Shown here: positions 50,432 to 62,047 of the stretch, piece after piece
Numbering within the stretch: position 1 is the first letter of the stretch
Layout: each line of letters starts with the position of its first letter
NCBI GenBank assembly: GCA_036924285.1
Contig: JAYKYS010000007.1
Location: 8,866,001 to 8,930,000, forward strand
Reading direction: 5' to 3'
DNA from: Asterella californica
Lineage: Eukaryota; Streptophyta; Marchantiopsida; Marchantiales; Aytoniaceae
DNA: 64,000 nt
Translations under genes and position numbers: made by a program
The notes under the pieces: model-generated
The model's database searches: none
What the model was told of the DNA's origin: nothing
Seen by the model: the letters and a program-made list of their open reading frames with translations, nothing else

Positions 50432-51493
50432 AGGGGATATTGTAGGATTATTATACCGGAACTTTCTGCGTATGTAGAACCTCAACTTGTATCATTACAG
50501 AGCAAGGTCATAATATGTGTATATTGAAGGTGTCATGGCATGAGTGTGCTGTACTGACGCTAGGTGGAGAACCAGCATTCTCACGTGTATAAAGCTAAGT
50601 TGGTCAAATCGGTCACGGCATGCCGCTCCCAGCTGAACTGACATGTCTGAGAACACCCTCGGATCATAACCATATACCCTAACGCTTGACCGTGAAGTCC
50701 TGTTGGGGTTTACGCTTGAAGATTGTGGATGAAGGCCGTGTACTCCAGTCTGAATCTACAGGGACCTAGTGTTCTGTTTCTGCGTTGTGAATAGGCATAT
50801 CTCCGCTTACCCGTGGCTGGAGTTAGCTCTGTCGTTGTCGGTGTCATCGTGTTACAGAACGACTTTGTCGCACGGTGGCGCGGTCGCGAGTGCTCGCATC
50901 AAATTGGCAGTTGACAAGAATTGCGCCTATTGCGCCCATGTTTGTAAAGCCTATAGCATTTTATGAAGATTGTGTGTGACGCATTTCGTTCAGCAACATA
51001 GCTGCTCTTTGGTTTTCACCGACTTCCTCCAGTCTTACCACTCGTGGACAACTCACAGGTCAAACAGATCATACATAATCATGAACCGAAAGAATTTAGA
51101 GTAGAAAGCTATATACAGTGATTAATTTTGAACCCTCTAACTCACGAACGTGAAAGTGGAGACTAGCAAAAATTACCTACGTGTAAAGTGTTCTCACATG
51201 ATGGTCATTTTGTTGGACCTGCTGTTGTCAGTCAAGTGCAGTGAAATAATACAATCTGGAGAGGTGAGGTCAAGTCATACCAGCATATTAAGGGTGGGGA
51301 CAAGTAAATCTTTGTGGAGGACAGTCAGGCTTTCTAGTACCTTTACATGAAAGTGGACGCACACTATCTGCGCAAAATCTCGTTATGACGGTGTGATGCT
51401 CTCTAATAAGCGACATTCTTCGTTCAAAACAGAAGGATATACTGTCTGTGAAAAGCTCTTTAGGTTTGTATATTTAGGTGCTTACTCCACTTT
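50432..51493. other. CLPR1 3' flank, no recognisable gene
   Basis: Open frames at 50769-50966 and 51150-51350 are short and lack domains. The CLPR1 3' UTR and polyadenylation region should be in the first few hundred bases. Confidence 0.55.
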
Positions 51494-51937
51494 CTTCCAT
51501 CTTCCGATGGAAGCGGATGCATGTTTGATAAATTTATGCTCTAATCTTTCTTGAAAAATTAGAGAATAAATTAAAGTAGATATTTTCTATCTAGTTATGA
51601 TTATAATATTATGGGTAGAAACTCCTTCAGGTCTGGTACCAATAAATATTACTTACGTTTTTTATAATATTATAAACCGATTGATTAGCAAAAATTCCTC
51701 GGAAGTCGATCGGACATACTTATCTTAGCTGCTTAAACCTTAACTACTTTTAACAAGTAGCTACGCAGCCTAGACTGACAAAACACATTACACGACAAAG
51801 AAAAGTTCCCCTCTTTGGTTGCTTATTCACCTCGTCCATCTGAAGATGGAAGAGGACTGCAACCTTGATTTATTACCTAACCCTTCCGACGGGAAGAGTC
51901 TGGTAATAAATTCATGTATTAATGAATTCATGAATTT
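51494..51937. repeat. Cluster of small hairpins in AT-rich DNA
   Basis: At least five inverted repeats occur in 450 bases. They lie at 51494-51513 (CTTCCATC arms), 51539-51564 (CTCTAAT arms), 51817-51864 (GGTTGC arms enclosing a second stem, TCCATCT with AGATGGA), 51869-51910 (TTTATTACC arms enclosing TTCC-GACG-GGAA) and 51908-51937 (AAATTCATG arms). The CCATCTxxxxAGATGGAAG type appears twice, suggesting related mobile hairpins. No coding potential is seen. Confidence 0.75.
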
Positions 51938-53038
51938 ACTGCAACACGCACAAAGTCCCATACTCCACTTATGGGTTCTCTAAGAAGGTTTCTAACGTTC
52001 TTGGAGTAATTAATAGTTAATATTTTAATATTATTTTAATATTTAGTTTACTTAATCTAAAATATTTATATAATACTTATATCATTTCTGATATCTTAAA
52101 GAGAGCATGCTTGTCTGCCAACGTAACTGAAAAATAAGAGACTACAACGACGCGAAACTTCCGCTGCCTCGCTAGCATTTTTTTAAAACATTCGGCTACA
52201 AAGCCGGCAGCCAAGCAAGTTTTAAGGAACGGGTTCAAGTTGAGCGTTACGTGAAGGGGATGATGATTTTTTTATGTTCTTCACAATCGACGTATAGCTA
52301 TTCTAACACCCCGCAACCATACAAATACCATTACCCACTACCGGAATAGATTATGTCGAGAATAAGTCACGTCCTCTGACTCTTTCACATCATAACAAGA
52401 AATAATACTACGCGTGAATCGTCTTTTCCTGACAAGGTTTTCTCTTTTTCGCTGCAAGATGGCTTTGAACAACTAAAGCAAAAAGAAAGAAGATATGTTT
52501 CTGAGTTTGCACTCGAAGTGTTGAATTATTTTATATTTTATCACGATAATCGAAATGATTCTAATTTCGTAACCACTCGAGTAAGAAAGCATGACCTATA
52601 CCATATAATATGACACCAGACAAAATCTATAGATATTGTCGGAGAAAGCTCTTTAACTAAAAGTTTATTATGTCTTTGCATGAATTATTTCCTCTTACGT
52701 TATGTTTTTGCTATGAGTAGAGGTTATGAGAAAGTGAATAAGACAAAGATCGATAAAGTCTGAGGAAGAATTCACTTCTTGAAATATAATCCGACATGAT
52801 AGTTAGTTACTAAAATGGATATGAAGATGGAATTAGCTAATAAGAAATTTGACAGAAAGTATAGAGAAACAAAGGAAACAAAACGTCTTTATCGTTCTCC
52901 TCGTGCAGTGGGTATGGACGATTGTGTATCTATTTGTCATTCTCCTCGTGTAATGCAGTGCGGTGCAGACCATGATGGAGACAGGTGTGATGTTATAGAT
53001 TGAGCTTTTTGATCCGTGGTAATCCTTCACACTTTATG
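51938..53038. other. No recognisable gene
   Basis: AT-rich sequence with only short chance frames. TCTCCTCGTG occurs at about 52896 and 52942 as part of a loose local duplication. Confidence 0.5.
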
Positions 53039-53303
53039 TCATTGTTTCAATGTTGACAGTGGTCATTATGGAGATGGACGAAAGAGAAAGCGCTAGATAA
53101 TTTTGTTCGTTTGACCTCCTGCTCCCCACACTCTCTACTAGTGCTTCAATCTTGATAATGACCGCAATTGAGATGGATGAAAAAAAGTGCTGGATAATTC
53201 TGACGGTCTGAACGAGTGCCCCCGCACTTTTTATCATCGTCTCAATCTTGATAATGAGAGCAATGAAGATTGACAAAAAGAAAAGCGTTGGATAATTTTA
53301 ACC
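53039..53303. repeat. Degenerate 97-bp tandem repeat, 2.7 copies
   Basis: Copies align from TTCAATG at 53046, TTCAATC near 53145 and CTCAATC near 53241. Each continues through a GA-rich part to GATAATT. A minus-strand frame through it (53034-53276) shows the repeated pattern SIxIAxIIKIE, which is a by-product of the DNA repeat rather than evidence of a protein. Confidence 0.75.
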
Positions 53304-54874
53304 CAAAGCAAGAAAGCGTTAACATCTAGGCAGTGGTTGAAAGCATGGATAGATTTTTAGCACCGACAATGCCAGAAATAATCTCTCGTGTATTTATTTT
53401 GATATGATAAAATTTCTAATTATCTATCGTGTTTGTTGTTTTAATTGAGATAATACTTCTACACGATTATGTTTTGCGTTGTTGTATAATAGGTTGTAGC
53501 CGAGGTTTAGATAATTGATAGAGGTTTGCGTTGCATGGTCATGATGCAATACATATCAAGATATTATATCGAAATAATAAGTTTCACAAAACCATTTGTC
53601 GACTATTTTGCTTGTGATAAGCCGCAACATATGTTTCTCCTGTAGTTTTTCTCCAGTCAATATTCCTAGATAAGTAGAACTCTTCACCTGGAATAGTTTC
53701 CATGGAATCCGAATCTATAATGCATTGTGGGATCGGGTGGACCTCCTTCAGCAGATGAAACTTTTAGGTTCAATCTTGCCGTAAATATCTCGACTTCATG
53801 TATTAGCTAGGTTAAAGGTCATCATATTGTTGATAATCAGTATGCACTGGCAAAGAGCAGGATACTACATTATAGTAGATACCTCGCTTCGTCTGATGTT
53901 CAGTCCCTAGATGATTCACTGTCGAGCTGATGGGATATCAGCTCTATCCTCTTCAATGGAGGCTCCCATGCTCGTCGGTTTTCAGATCCCAAGCTGTAGT
54001 TTGCAGTACTCATCAGTAAAGAGTTTCTTTCCAGACAAATATTAAGTCTTCATTGCGGTGCTAATGAAGGCTCAAATTCAAATTCACGCTAAAATTCCGA
54101 GATGCAGAAAATAGAGTACTACTTTCTACTCTCATTATTAATAATATTTTACTGTATCAGGACTTTGTGTAACCGTTCCTTTCCTTATTTTATGTACATT
54201 CTCCGAATTATTTTATGTTCGGAATATTAATTATTCCATTCTTTGGTAATGTTTAATAAGATTATAAATAATTTTATAATCTTATAAATAATTTTATAAA
54301 TATAGTTTATAAATATAGTTTACAAATATAGTTTGTCAATTTAGTTTTCCTCTTCGTGATTGAGCTGGGGCTGGGCTCGTTAGCTGCTGCTGGTCTTGTG
54401 AACTTATGTATTGGTAGTCATTGATCTTGAGCCAAATATGTCGGTCGAGAGTGACGAATAACGACGACGATGATGCGAGTGAAGATCACGTTGAGACAGC
54501 TTGTGGCCTTGCTTCGTCTGCTGCTACGTAACTTGAACTATTTCAGACTATTTCACTCTAACTCAACATGATCAGGCGATAGGATTGTTTTACTTGTGTT
54601 AAGAAGAGGACATGAATTCACCCTAAACCTTACAGTCCAATAATTCTTCTGTCTTGTTGAACCCCTTTATTCTTTCCTTCCTATGTTTGACTACATTGTA
54701 ATTTTTAGAATTGATGAATAGTTGTAACTTCATTTTTCATTTAATAGATTTTAATTTCGTATGGAATCATAGTCACGAAATCTATTTTCTGTGAGAGTTG
54801 CGAGAGTTAAGCTGACTGTAAAGGTCATTTGAAGATAAGTTGTTTTAGTCTCGCAGTCCTACCACTTTGCTATA

Positions 54875-54908
54875 ACTTCTTTTATATTCTTATCAATATA
54901 AAAGAAGT
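54875..54908. repeat. Perfect 14-bp inverted repeat
   Basis: Arms ACTTCTTTTATATT and its complement flank a 6-base loop. It sits directly before a 40-bp direct repeat (54931-55001), whose units begin AAAGTGATAGTAT. Confidence 0.85.
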
Positions 54909-54930
54909 GATTACGTTCTGCAGGTGAAAT

Positions 54931-55001
54931 AAAGTGATAGTATTGATTCAAAGGAAGACCTACCTGCAGCAAAGTGATAGTATCGATCCAAAGCAAGACC
55001 T
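54931..55001. repeat. 40-bp period direct repeat, two copies
   Basis: Copies of about 31 bases begin at 54931 and 54971 (AAAGTGATAGTATTGATTCA and AAAGTGATAGTATCGATCCA) and end in AAGACCT. The spacer contains CTGCAG. Confidence 0.85.
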
Positions 55002-55187
55002 TCTTTCATAACGACATTTTATCTCTGAAATAAGTTTACGAGATCATAACTACTGCTTTTAATCACAAAAGTAAGACCTAAGACATCCAATTGAAATAGC
55101 TTATTGTCTATTTTCATGATTGTATATATTATATCTATCTTGGATAGAAAATGATATTATGTGTGTTTTTCAGGTTCATATATACAA

Positions 55188-56897
55188 TGAATTCCACTAT
55201 GTCTAAAAAAGGAAAAATGAAAAAGATTTCCACTGATGATACAGAAGGGAATGAACCCATAGTACAAATACTGAAGCAGCCAAGTTCTGCTCCAGCATCT
55301 CCTATAAAATCTCCAAAAAGGAAAAAAAAGAACAAGAGACAATTATTCCATCTGAAACTCCAACTGTAGATAAAAACTTATCTGCTCCAGCATCTCCTAT
55401 ATCCAAAAAGGAAAAAAAAGAACAAGAGATAATTATTCCATCTGAAACTCCAACTGTAGATAAAAACTTATCTATATTTATAAATAATATAGAATATACG
55501 AAAAGAAATGATATATTTGAAGGAATTATATTAAACAAATATGGTAATATTAATATATTTATAACAAAAAGCTCATTTCTTCTTTTCGATATGGTTGATC
55601 GTCGTATGGAAAAGATGATTACATGTAATGCCCAAGGCAACAACGCTATAAACTGGTCAGATAAAGTGAATAGAAATACGTATTGTAGGATACAATACTT
55701 TGGTCGTAGGGCCGTGCAGATAGAGAGACCAGTAAAACCTCTCAGTCACAGAGGGGATGTCAAATTCATCCTCTTGATCGATGGGCAAACAACATTGGAG
55801 TTCTACTCCAATTTTCAAATTCCGACACTTCATGCCTATCCGAATATGCATACGTCATCTTACTGTTCGATTCACGACAGTAGACATATCTGTTGCCGTT
55901 ATTGGTGTACACGGTGAAAACGAATACCAAAAATTTGAGATCGCAATTGTAGATGGTGATTCTGAAGAAGACAAGATGACGCTAAGTAATTATGTACATT
56001 AAATAACTTACGTTTATAAATTTATTTCGCAACTGATTTCAAAATTTTGCCATTCATGAAACTTCTAGACTAACACATTTTCTTTTCATGTTGCAGTTGA
56101 TCATCCATTATGATTTCGCAACAGAGTATAAAAATATTAAGATTCGTTTCACTCTGGACATGCTGTATTGTTGCACTTGAAATCAGTATCAAGACAGATT
56201 TTGTCCACAAGAGAAGAAATGATCTTCCAAAGCTGCATACACACGCAGCTACTATATGGACTAATTGAGAATTGACGTTTTGAAAAGAGTGCGAAACGCT
56301 CACATCACAAGAGAAAATAAAAACATCAAGGTATATAATCAATTTTTTATGTGAATAATCAGAATCAACTTTCCTATTCGCAGATATATCTTATGTTTAT
56401 AACTTCTTTCCATGTGTTTAGGTACGTGGTATTTTCAGACCACGTAATTATGATGACAGACCTACAAATACACATGCGTCACGTGCAATTTGACGCACTT
56501 ACAAATTCAAGATTTGAATCATCTTCGAGGCTTTTGCGAAAGTTGTAATCTGGATTGTCAATTACGACTTGTGCCATGGATTGAAGGGTATGTAGAAGAT
56601 CTTTCCAATGGTAAACAATACATGGTCCATGCAAAAGATAATTGGTTCCAAGATCTGACGGGTCTAGTGGAAACAGAGGTTGTTCAAAATTATGACAGCG
56701 ACAATCATAGAGATATGCTACTGGATCAAATTGAGGAGATCGCAACAGTAGGAATTTTCTCGTTTAATTCAAACAGTGATTTTTGTGGATTTGATCAAGT
56801 ATACAATTTACACTTATATTTCATTTTCAATTGTAGAAGTATCATGATGATTTTTAATAATTTCTTTAAAACATTGACTCATGTCATCTCAAATTAA
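55188..56897 (+). pseudogene. Decayed reading frames of unknown identity, perhaps transposon accessory ORFs
   Basis: I do not recognise a family. A Lys/Ser/Pro-rich N terminus starts near 55188 (MNSTMSKKGKMKKIS), with a 95-bp duplication (55286-55470) that shifts the frame. An open stretch then runs from 55474 to 55917 with YCRIQYFGRRAVQIERPVKP and HRGDVKFILLIDGQTTLEFY. A frame change near 55.85 kb continues as FTTVDISVAVIGVHGENEYQ and ends near 56000. A second block at 56490-56800 contains FCESCNLDCQLRLVPWIEGY and MLLDQIEEIATVGIF. The beta-rich, hydrophilic pattern and CxxC would fit a nucleic-acid-binding fold, but this is only a guess. Composition matches the neighbouring Helentron, so these could be its upstream ORFs or an older element. 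Confidence 0.4.
55286..55470. repeat. 95/90-bp tandem duplication in a coding-like region
   Basis: Copy 1 is 55286-55380 and copy 2 is 55381-55470, both opening TCTGCTCCAGCATCTCCTAT and ending GATAAAAACTTA. The copies differ by a 5-base indel near the CCAAAAAGG run. The unit length is not a multiple of three, so the duplication shifts the frame. Confidence 0.95.
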
Positions 56898-57998
56898 TTG
56901 CATCAATATAAGAAACGTTATCGAATATTACAAAACCACTAATATAATGACATCTTGAACATCTAACTTTTTTTTTACAGATCAAGGAGACTACATCTGC
57001 TGAGGGATAATCAGCAAAAATCTCCACAATTCCAACCGTTTACTCTTTCAACATCGATAAAGTTCTAAGAACTTTTTTTATATCTAAATAATCTAGTTAC
57101 ACAAAACATACGTAACATTGAACACTTCAAGATCTGTTTTGTCTTCTGCATTTATTGTCACTCTGTATTTGATATTTTACATAATTATAATTTTACCATT
57201 GTAGTTAATTTCATGTATCTAATTTATAATAAATTTCATTTTTAACTTTTATTTTATAGCATTTTTTAAGTATTCAAGTAAATCAATACCAGTTGTAAAT
57301 ATTCCAAGGTAAATTCAACATTGCATGAAGTTTTCCAACAACTCTTTCTTTGATGTTGTTTTTCAGGTATATATCACATGATCAAACGGAGTCTGACCTA
57401 CAATGATATATGTAGAACTTGAAACTCTTTTCCAAGTGCAACTCTATGAACGTGCGAAATGCATGAAACAATAAAGCCCACGGAGAAACGTATAAAGTTG
57501 GAGAAACAAAAAACAAAAAGCGTTTTGAAACAAGAAAGCCCACGGAGAAACGTATAAACTGGGAGAAACAAAAAACAAAAAACGCTTTGAAATGCTACGA
57601 AAAGCTATGAAATGTTAGGAAACGCTTTGAAACAAAAAACAAAAAGCGTTATGAAACGCTTTGAAACAAAAATAAAAAACGCTATGAAATGCTTTGAAAC
57701 GCTTTGAAACGCTTTTGAAACACTTTCGAAAGGACAATTATTTACAAAATTTACTACCATTCATACGTGATGTGATTCACAAACATCTTTGCGAACAAAA
57801 ACAAATCAAAACGTAAAATTTAATTGTATTAAACGGAAAATTCAAGATTATTTCAAACGTAAATACTTCAGAAACGTTCATTACTCTTAAAATGTGACAT
57901 CATTTTATACAAATTACATCAAACATCTTCACGCAGTAAAAATGTATGAAATTTAAACTTGATGGAACATATGAAACATAACAAATATTCAAGATTAC
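56898..57998. other. AT-rich region with GAAACGCTTT-type repeats
   Basis: No open frame of note. It may be intergenic or the 5' noncoding part of the Helentron. The repeat array at 57473-57730 is the only structure seen. Confidence 0.5.
57473..57730. repeat. Tandem and higher-order repeat of GAAACGCTTT-like words
   Basis: A 62-bp unit (AAAGCCCACGGAGAAACGTATAAA at its start, given here as AAAGCCCACGG) occurs at 57473 and 57535. It passes into an array of short words: GAAACGCTTT, GAAATGCT, AAACAAAAAACAAAAAGCGTT. AAAGCG and CGCTTT are complementary, so hairpins could form throughout. Confidence 0.85.
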
Positions 57999-58269
57999 AT
58001 GATCTATGTGCTTATGCTCCACATTGTTCTTGCTCAGAAAACTACACAGAGGAGAAGAAAGAGAACTAAAAATTCGTCATCAAACCATAATCGAACAACC
58101 CAAGTTGAACAACACTACGGTCATCATAATCAAGTAAGTGGATTACAACCTTTGAATAATTTTCATGGATTACAATTTCTAAGTTTATCAAACAACAAAC
58201 ATAATATTCTATTATTCTGTTCAGATGTCTAAAGATTTGTCCGAATTTAAAAAGTGTGAAGATTTTGTA

Positions 58270-58701
58270 TATACTCCATGAGATTGTATGTTTGATTCAA
58301 TACAGTATTTATTGCATCATAAATCTTCTACCGCATCTTTACGAAATCAAACTCAAAATGAACTTTATAATATCTACTCAAGAGCTAGAGATACACATGA
58401 TTCATTGATATTATCTCATTTCATGGAAGATGAATTGAGAGTGTCGCATCGTGTCGAATCTGTAGATGAATATATAACCAAAGTTGGTAAAATGGCAAAA
58501 GAAGGTGGTGCGTGGGGTGATTCTTTATGTCTCTTAGCTTTATCCTCCATACTACAAAAAAATATACACATCTACATTTATACTTCTGGAAAGAATATAA
58601 TTCAATTTCCATACAACAACTCGTATCATGTTACTTTCAATCTTCTATATGATGATAATGAAGGTAGTTCCGGTCAACAAACCAATCGTATTGATTCGTG
58701 A
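58270..58701 (+). pseudogene. OTU-like cysteine protease domain of the Helentron
   Basis: The frame shows DCMFDSIQYLLHH at the start, corresponding to the OTU box with Asp and nucleophile Cys. GGAWGDSLCLLALSSIL follows about 70 residues later, then IHIYIYTSGKNIIQF and SYHVTFNL, whose His fits the catalytic position. Such domains cleave ubiquitin-like chains in known members; their role in transposons is not established. A TGA at 58279 sits just before the Asp-Cys pair, where OTU proteins usually have glycine. The catalytic residues are otherwise present. Confidence 0.75.
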
Positions 58702-59141
58702 TGAATTTCTTACTGAGAAATGAGAGTATATAGTGAAACAACTGCAAGATTTATGATTAATTCATCTAAATGTACCAATAGTACAATTAATACGTAAATT
58801 TATAAGTAAAAATCCTATTTATGAGAATGACTTAAACACTATTCAAACTAAAATTTATAAACTAGGTATAGATAAACTAAATCTCCAAAAGACCAAAGTA
58901 AACCATCCTTTGCAAGATATTGACTCTCATCATTAAACATTCTATATTCGGAACTCTTATTATTCTACCAAGGATATCCGTATTTATCCATAAGAAATGT
59001 CATAAAGAATTTCATACAATCTCATAAACAATATGAGATACAACTCTTAAGAATGAAAAAAACACTTTCTGACAAAATAAAACAATACAGAATAATGAAT
59101 AAGACTAATTCAATTAACACATCTAACCGTACTTCTAAAAA
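58702..59141 (+). pseudogene. Degraded linker between OTU and zinc-rich domains
   Basis: Continuing in the OTU frame gives coding-like sequence interrupted by several stops, for example QLIRKFISKNPIYENDLNTI and KIYKLGIDKLNLQKTKVN. It is probably the former linker. No domain is visible. Confidence 0.5.
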
Positions 59142-59763
59142 ATGAAAAAACTATCATTAGAAGAAAAACACATAGATACTTATTCCAAGTCTTTACTCGA
59201 CGTTCCATATCATTCGTGTGACATATGCTATAAACGTGATTTCTTGAAGAATTTAAAATATATCAATCAAATTCATTACGATTTCATTTGCTCTTATGTT
59301 GAAACAACTAACATAATTTTCGAACAGCTTAAAGATAATACAAGGATTTGTTTGATGTGTATGCGGTATATAAACGATAACAAAATATCTCTTTTCTTTG
59401 AGATATCTAGAGTTTGCAATAACAATACGATACCATATCTTGAATTTTTAAACGAAGTCGAAGAAAGATTGATCTCACCGCGAGTCATGTTTGAAAACAT
59501 TCATATATACAATGGGTTCCAACTGCTGGCATCTAAGAGGTAGTGTTATCAATATCCCGTCAAATACAAACATGGTCCAAACACATTTACCATGTATGGC
59601 TGATGAAGAAGGTTCTATCATAGTGGAAATCAAAAGAAAACTAACTCTAAAATCAATCTATAAAACAAGCTACGTTCGACCTAACAAAGTAATGCGAGCT
59701 TTACATTATCTTATTGATGCACACTTATACAAACATCACAATATCGAGTTGAATGAAAATTAG
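59142..59763 (+). pseudogene. Zinc-rich N-terminal domain upstream of Helitron Rep
   Basis: CDICYKRDFLKNL and ICLMCMRYINDNKIS provide two CxxC pairs, followed by IPYLEFLNEVEERLISPRVMF. This order (CxxC, CxxC, then E-x-x-LISPR) is typical of the region before Rep in many Helitrons, sometimes listed as DUF6570. A frameshift near 59.54 kb moves the continuation (SVINIPSNTNMVQTHLPCM) to another frame, which ends with VRPNKVMRALHYLIDAH. Its role is thought to be DNA binding, but that is not demonstrated. Confidence 0.75.
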
Positions 59764-59899
59764 ATTCACACTTTCAACGACAATTATTCCAAAGAACAAC
59801 TCCGATTCGATGAAGTAGAAACCATCGAAACAAATAACGAGTTCGATGAACCGAACACAAATACTGATACATTTATTGCAAACTTTTTAGATCCTTAAA

Positions 59900-62047
59900 T
59901 GATTTACGCCAATGAAAAGTATAAACTTACTGTAGCTCCTAACGAGGGATATCGCCCTTTGAGTTTATTCAAAGATGAATTTTGTGAAGAGACTAATTTT
60001 CCTAGTTTGTTTTTTGGCCACGAAAGAAACAAACAAACCGTTTCGAAGATGTCATATCACAAACTAGCTTCATGAGAATTATTATACAAAACTCATAAAT
60101 TTACTAGATATTTACCAAACATCTTTTTCAAGATGTCCAAAATCTGCATCGAGCATTTCTTGGATTCGAGTAAGGAAAAGTAAACTACAAGGCTCTCCTT
60201 TGACGGTGAAACAAGTCAAGGATAACAATTTCAAACAACAACTTCTTATATCAGATAAAGCTTTTCCTTGTTTGTCCCAATTACGATTCACTCCAGACTA
60301 TTACCAAGTCATTAAGCGAAACCTTTTCGCAATTATCTGACAATTAAGAAAATCTACATTTTTCATTACTTTAACTGCGAACGAAAAAAACTGGAAACCG
60401 TTGATGAACACCTTATTCAAATTGAACAAAATGGATAACTATATACCATTGTCGGACGATGAAGAAACCTTAAGTTCTTCACAAAAACAACAACTTCTTA
60501 GACAAGATCTTGTCACATGTGCATGATATTATGAACATAGAACACAATGTTTCCGTAAGCTTATTCAACATAACCAATTAATTTTGGGAAATGTATCTGA
60601 TTTCTTTTTCGTAACTGAATTTCAAAGCAGAGGCAGTCCACATGATCACGGACTACTGTGGATAAAAAATGCTCATGTTTTCAAGATAGATCCTGATGAA
60701 TCAATAACAACTTTCATAGACGAGTACATTTCTACTGATCATCACTTACTGAGCGAAGAGATGATCAAATGTCAAACTCATCATCACACAAATACTTGCT
60801 ATAAGAAAAGATCTTATTCTTCTTGTCGATTTCGATTTCCATGACATCCCATGTCAAAAACAACAATATTATATCCTTTAACTAATGATGAACTTGATGA
60901 TGAAACGACGAGAGATATAAAGCTTAAATCTATTAGAATTTCAAACATCATTTCTTCTTTTAAAACTGGATTGAATATGAACTTCGATCAGTATCTTCAA
61001 CATTTAGAACTTACATATGAAACTTACTTATTAGTTTTAAGATATTCTTTATCAAAACCTTCTATATATCTCAAACGTCATCCAATAGATATTTATATTA
61101 ATTCTTTTCCAAAAAATGCTGCTTCCATTTGGCAAGCCAACGCAGATTGTCAATACGTGTTGGATCCACATGCTACGGCACAATATTGTACCTCATATCT
61201 AACAAAAATAGACAATACAATAACGAATGAGATGAAGAAAATTAACAATAAATGTACCGAGGAAAATCAAGAAGTAACCACATGGATAAAAAAGTTAGGC
61301 AATGCATTCTTGAATTCCAGACAAGTTTCGGCTCAATTAGCCATCTATACAATCTTAAAATTACCTTTGTATCATGCTTCTCATTCTTTTCAATTCATAG
61401 ACACTAGTAGTCCAGCCGATCAAACCTTCCTCCTCAAAAGTTCCAAACAACTATCTTCTGAAGATGATTCTTCAACAAACATAAGATTGCCATCCATCAT
61501 AGATAAGTATGCACGACGTCCACAACATTTGCAAACAAATTCAATGGCTTTGATAGAATTCATAGCCAAGTTTAATACTTCACAAAATAGAAGATTGAGA
61601 AAATCTAAAATCGTTCGATGGATATGTTTCAACCAATATAAACAACCGGAAGACTATTTCAGAGAGCAAGTGTTGTTATATGTCCCTTTTCTTTACGACG
61701 ACAACAACATTAAAGATTCAACTGAAACATGGGAAAATACGTATAATAGACATAAATTACATATTCTATTGTTACAAAATTTATATACTTTTAAGTACAA
61801 TATGGACGAAGTAAACGAGGATTGGAAGAAATTTGAGGATGAGGTGGTAGAATTTGAAGAAATAAGAGAATATCATAACGAACAAAGCGAACCGGAACAG
61901 GATTCAAGCAATTTGGATTCGGACAATGTCGACTTAATGCAACGAACTACTCTTAAATGTACTTCTAAGATTACGAATCGTGAAGAAACCTTCCCGATCA
62001 AAGATCCTCTAATACCAATAGAATCGTTTTGTGCTGAATTGCGTTAA
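59900..62047 (+). pseudogene. Helitron Rep (HUH/Y2) nuclease region
   Basis: Rep nicks DNA to start rolling-circle transposition. Traces of the N-terminal helicase-like part include ELLYKTHKFTRYLPNIFF and FFITLTANEKNWK near 60.36 kb. The metal-binding HUH motif is intact as EFQSRGSPHDHGLLW (60.62-60.66 kb). The two catalytic tyrosines lie in AQYCTSYLTK (near 61.2 kb), matching the Helitron pattern. Between these, CQTHHHTNTCYKK may bind zinc. Stops at 60073, 60338, 60524 and 60842 each fall where tryptophan is plausible (for example LAS*ELL and AII*QLR). From 60851 to 62047 the frame is open for 398 codons, which includes the Y2 motif and a long acidic linker before the helicase. Confidence 0.88.

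Larger units (their letters stand above)
53304..55187. other. AT-rich, no recognisable gene
   Basis: No open frame of note. It contains a short AT-rich direct-repeat tract at about 54260-54340 (TTATAAATATAGTTTA units), a hairpin at 54875-54908 and a 40-bp direct repeat at 54931-55001. Confidence 0.55.

Noticed and set aside
55188..56897. Helitron RPA-like ORF
   Set aside because: The RPA zinc knuckle and OB-fold signatures could not be identified, so the assignment was not made.
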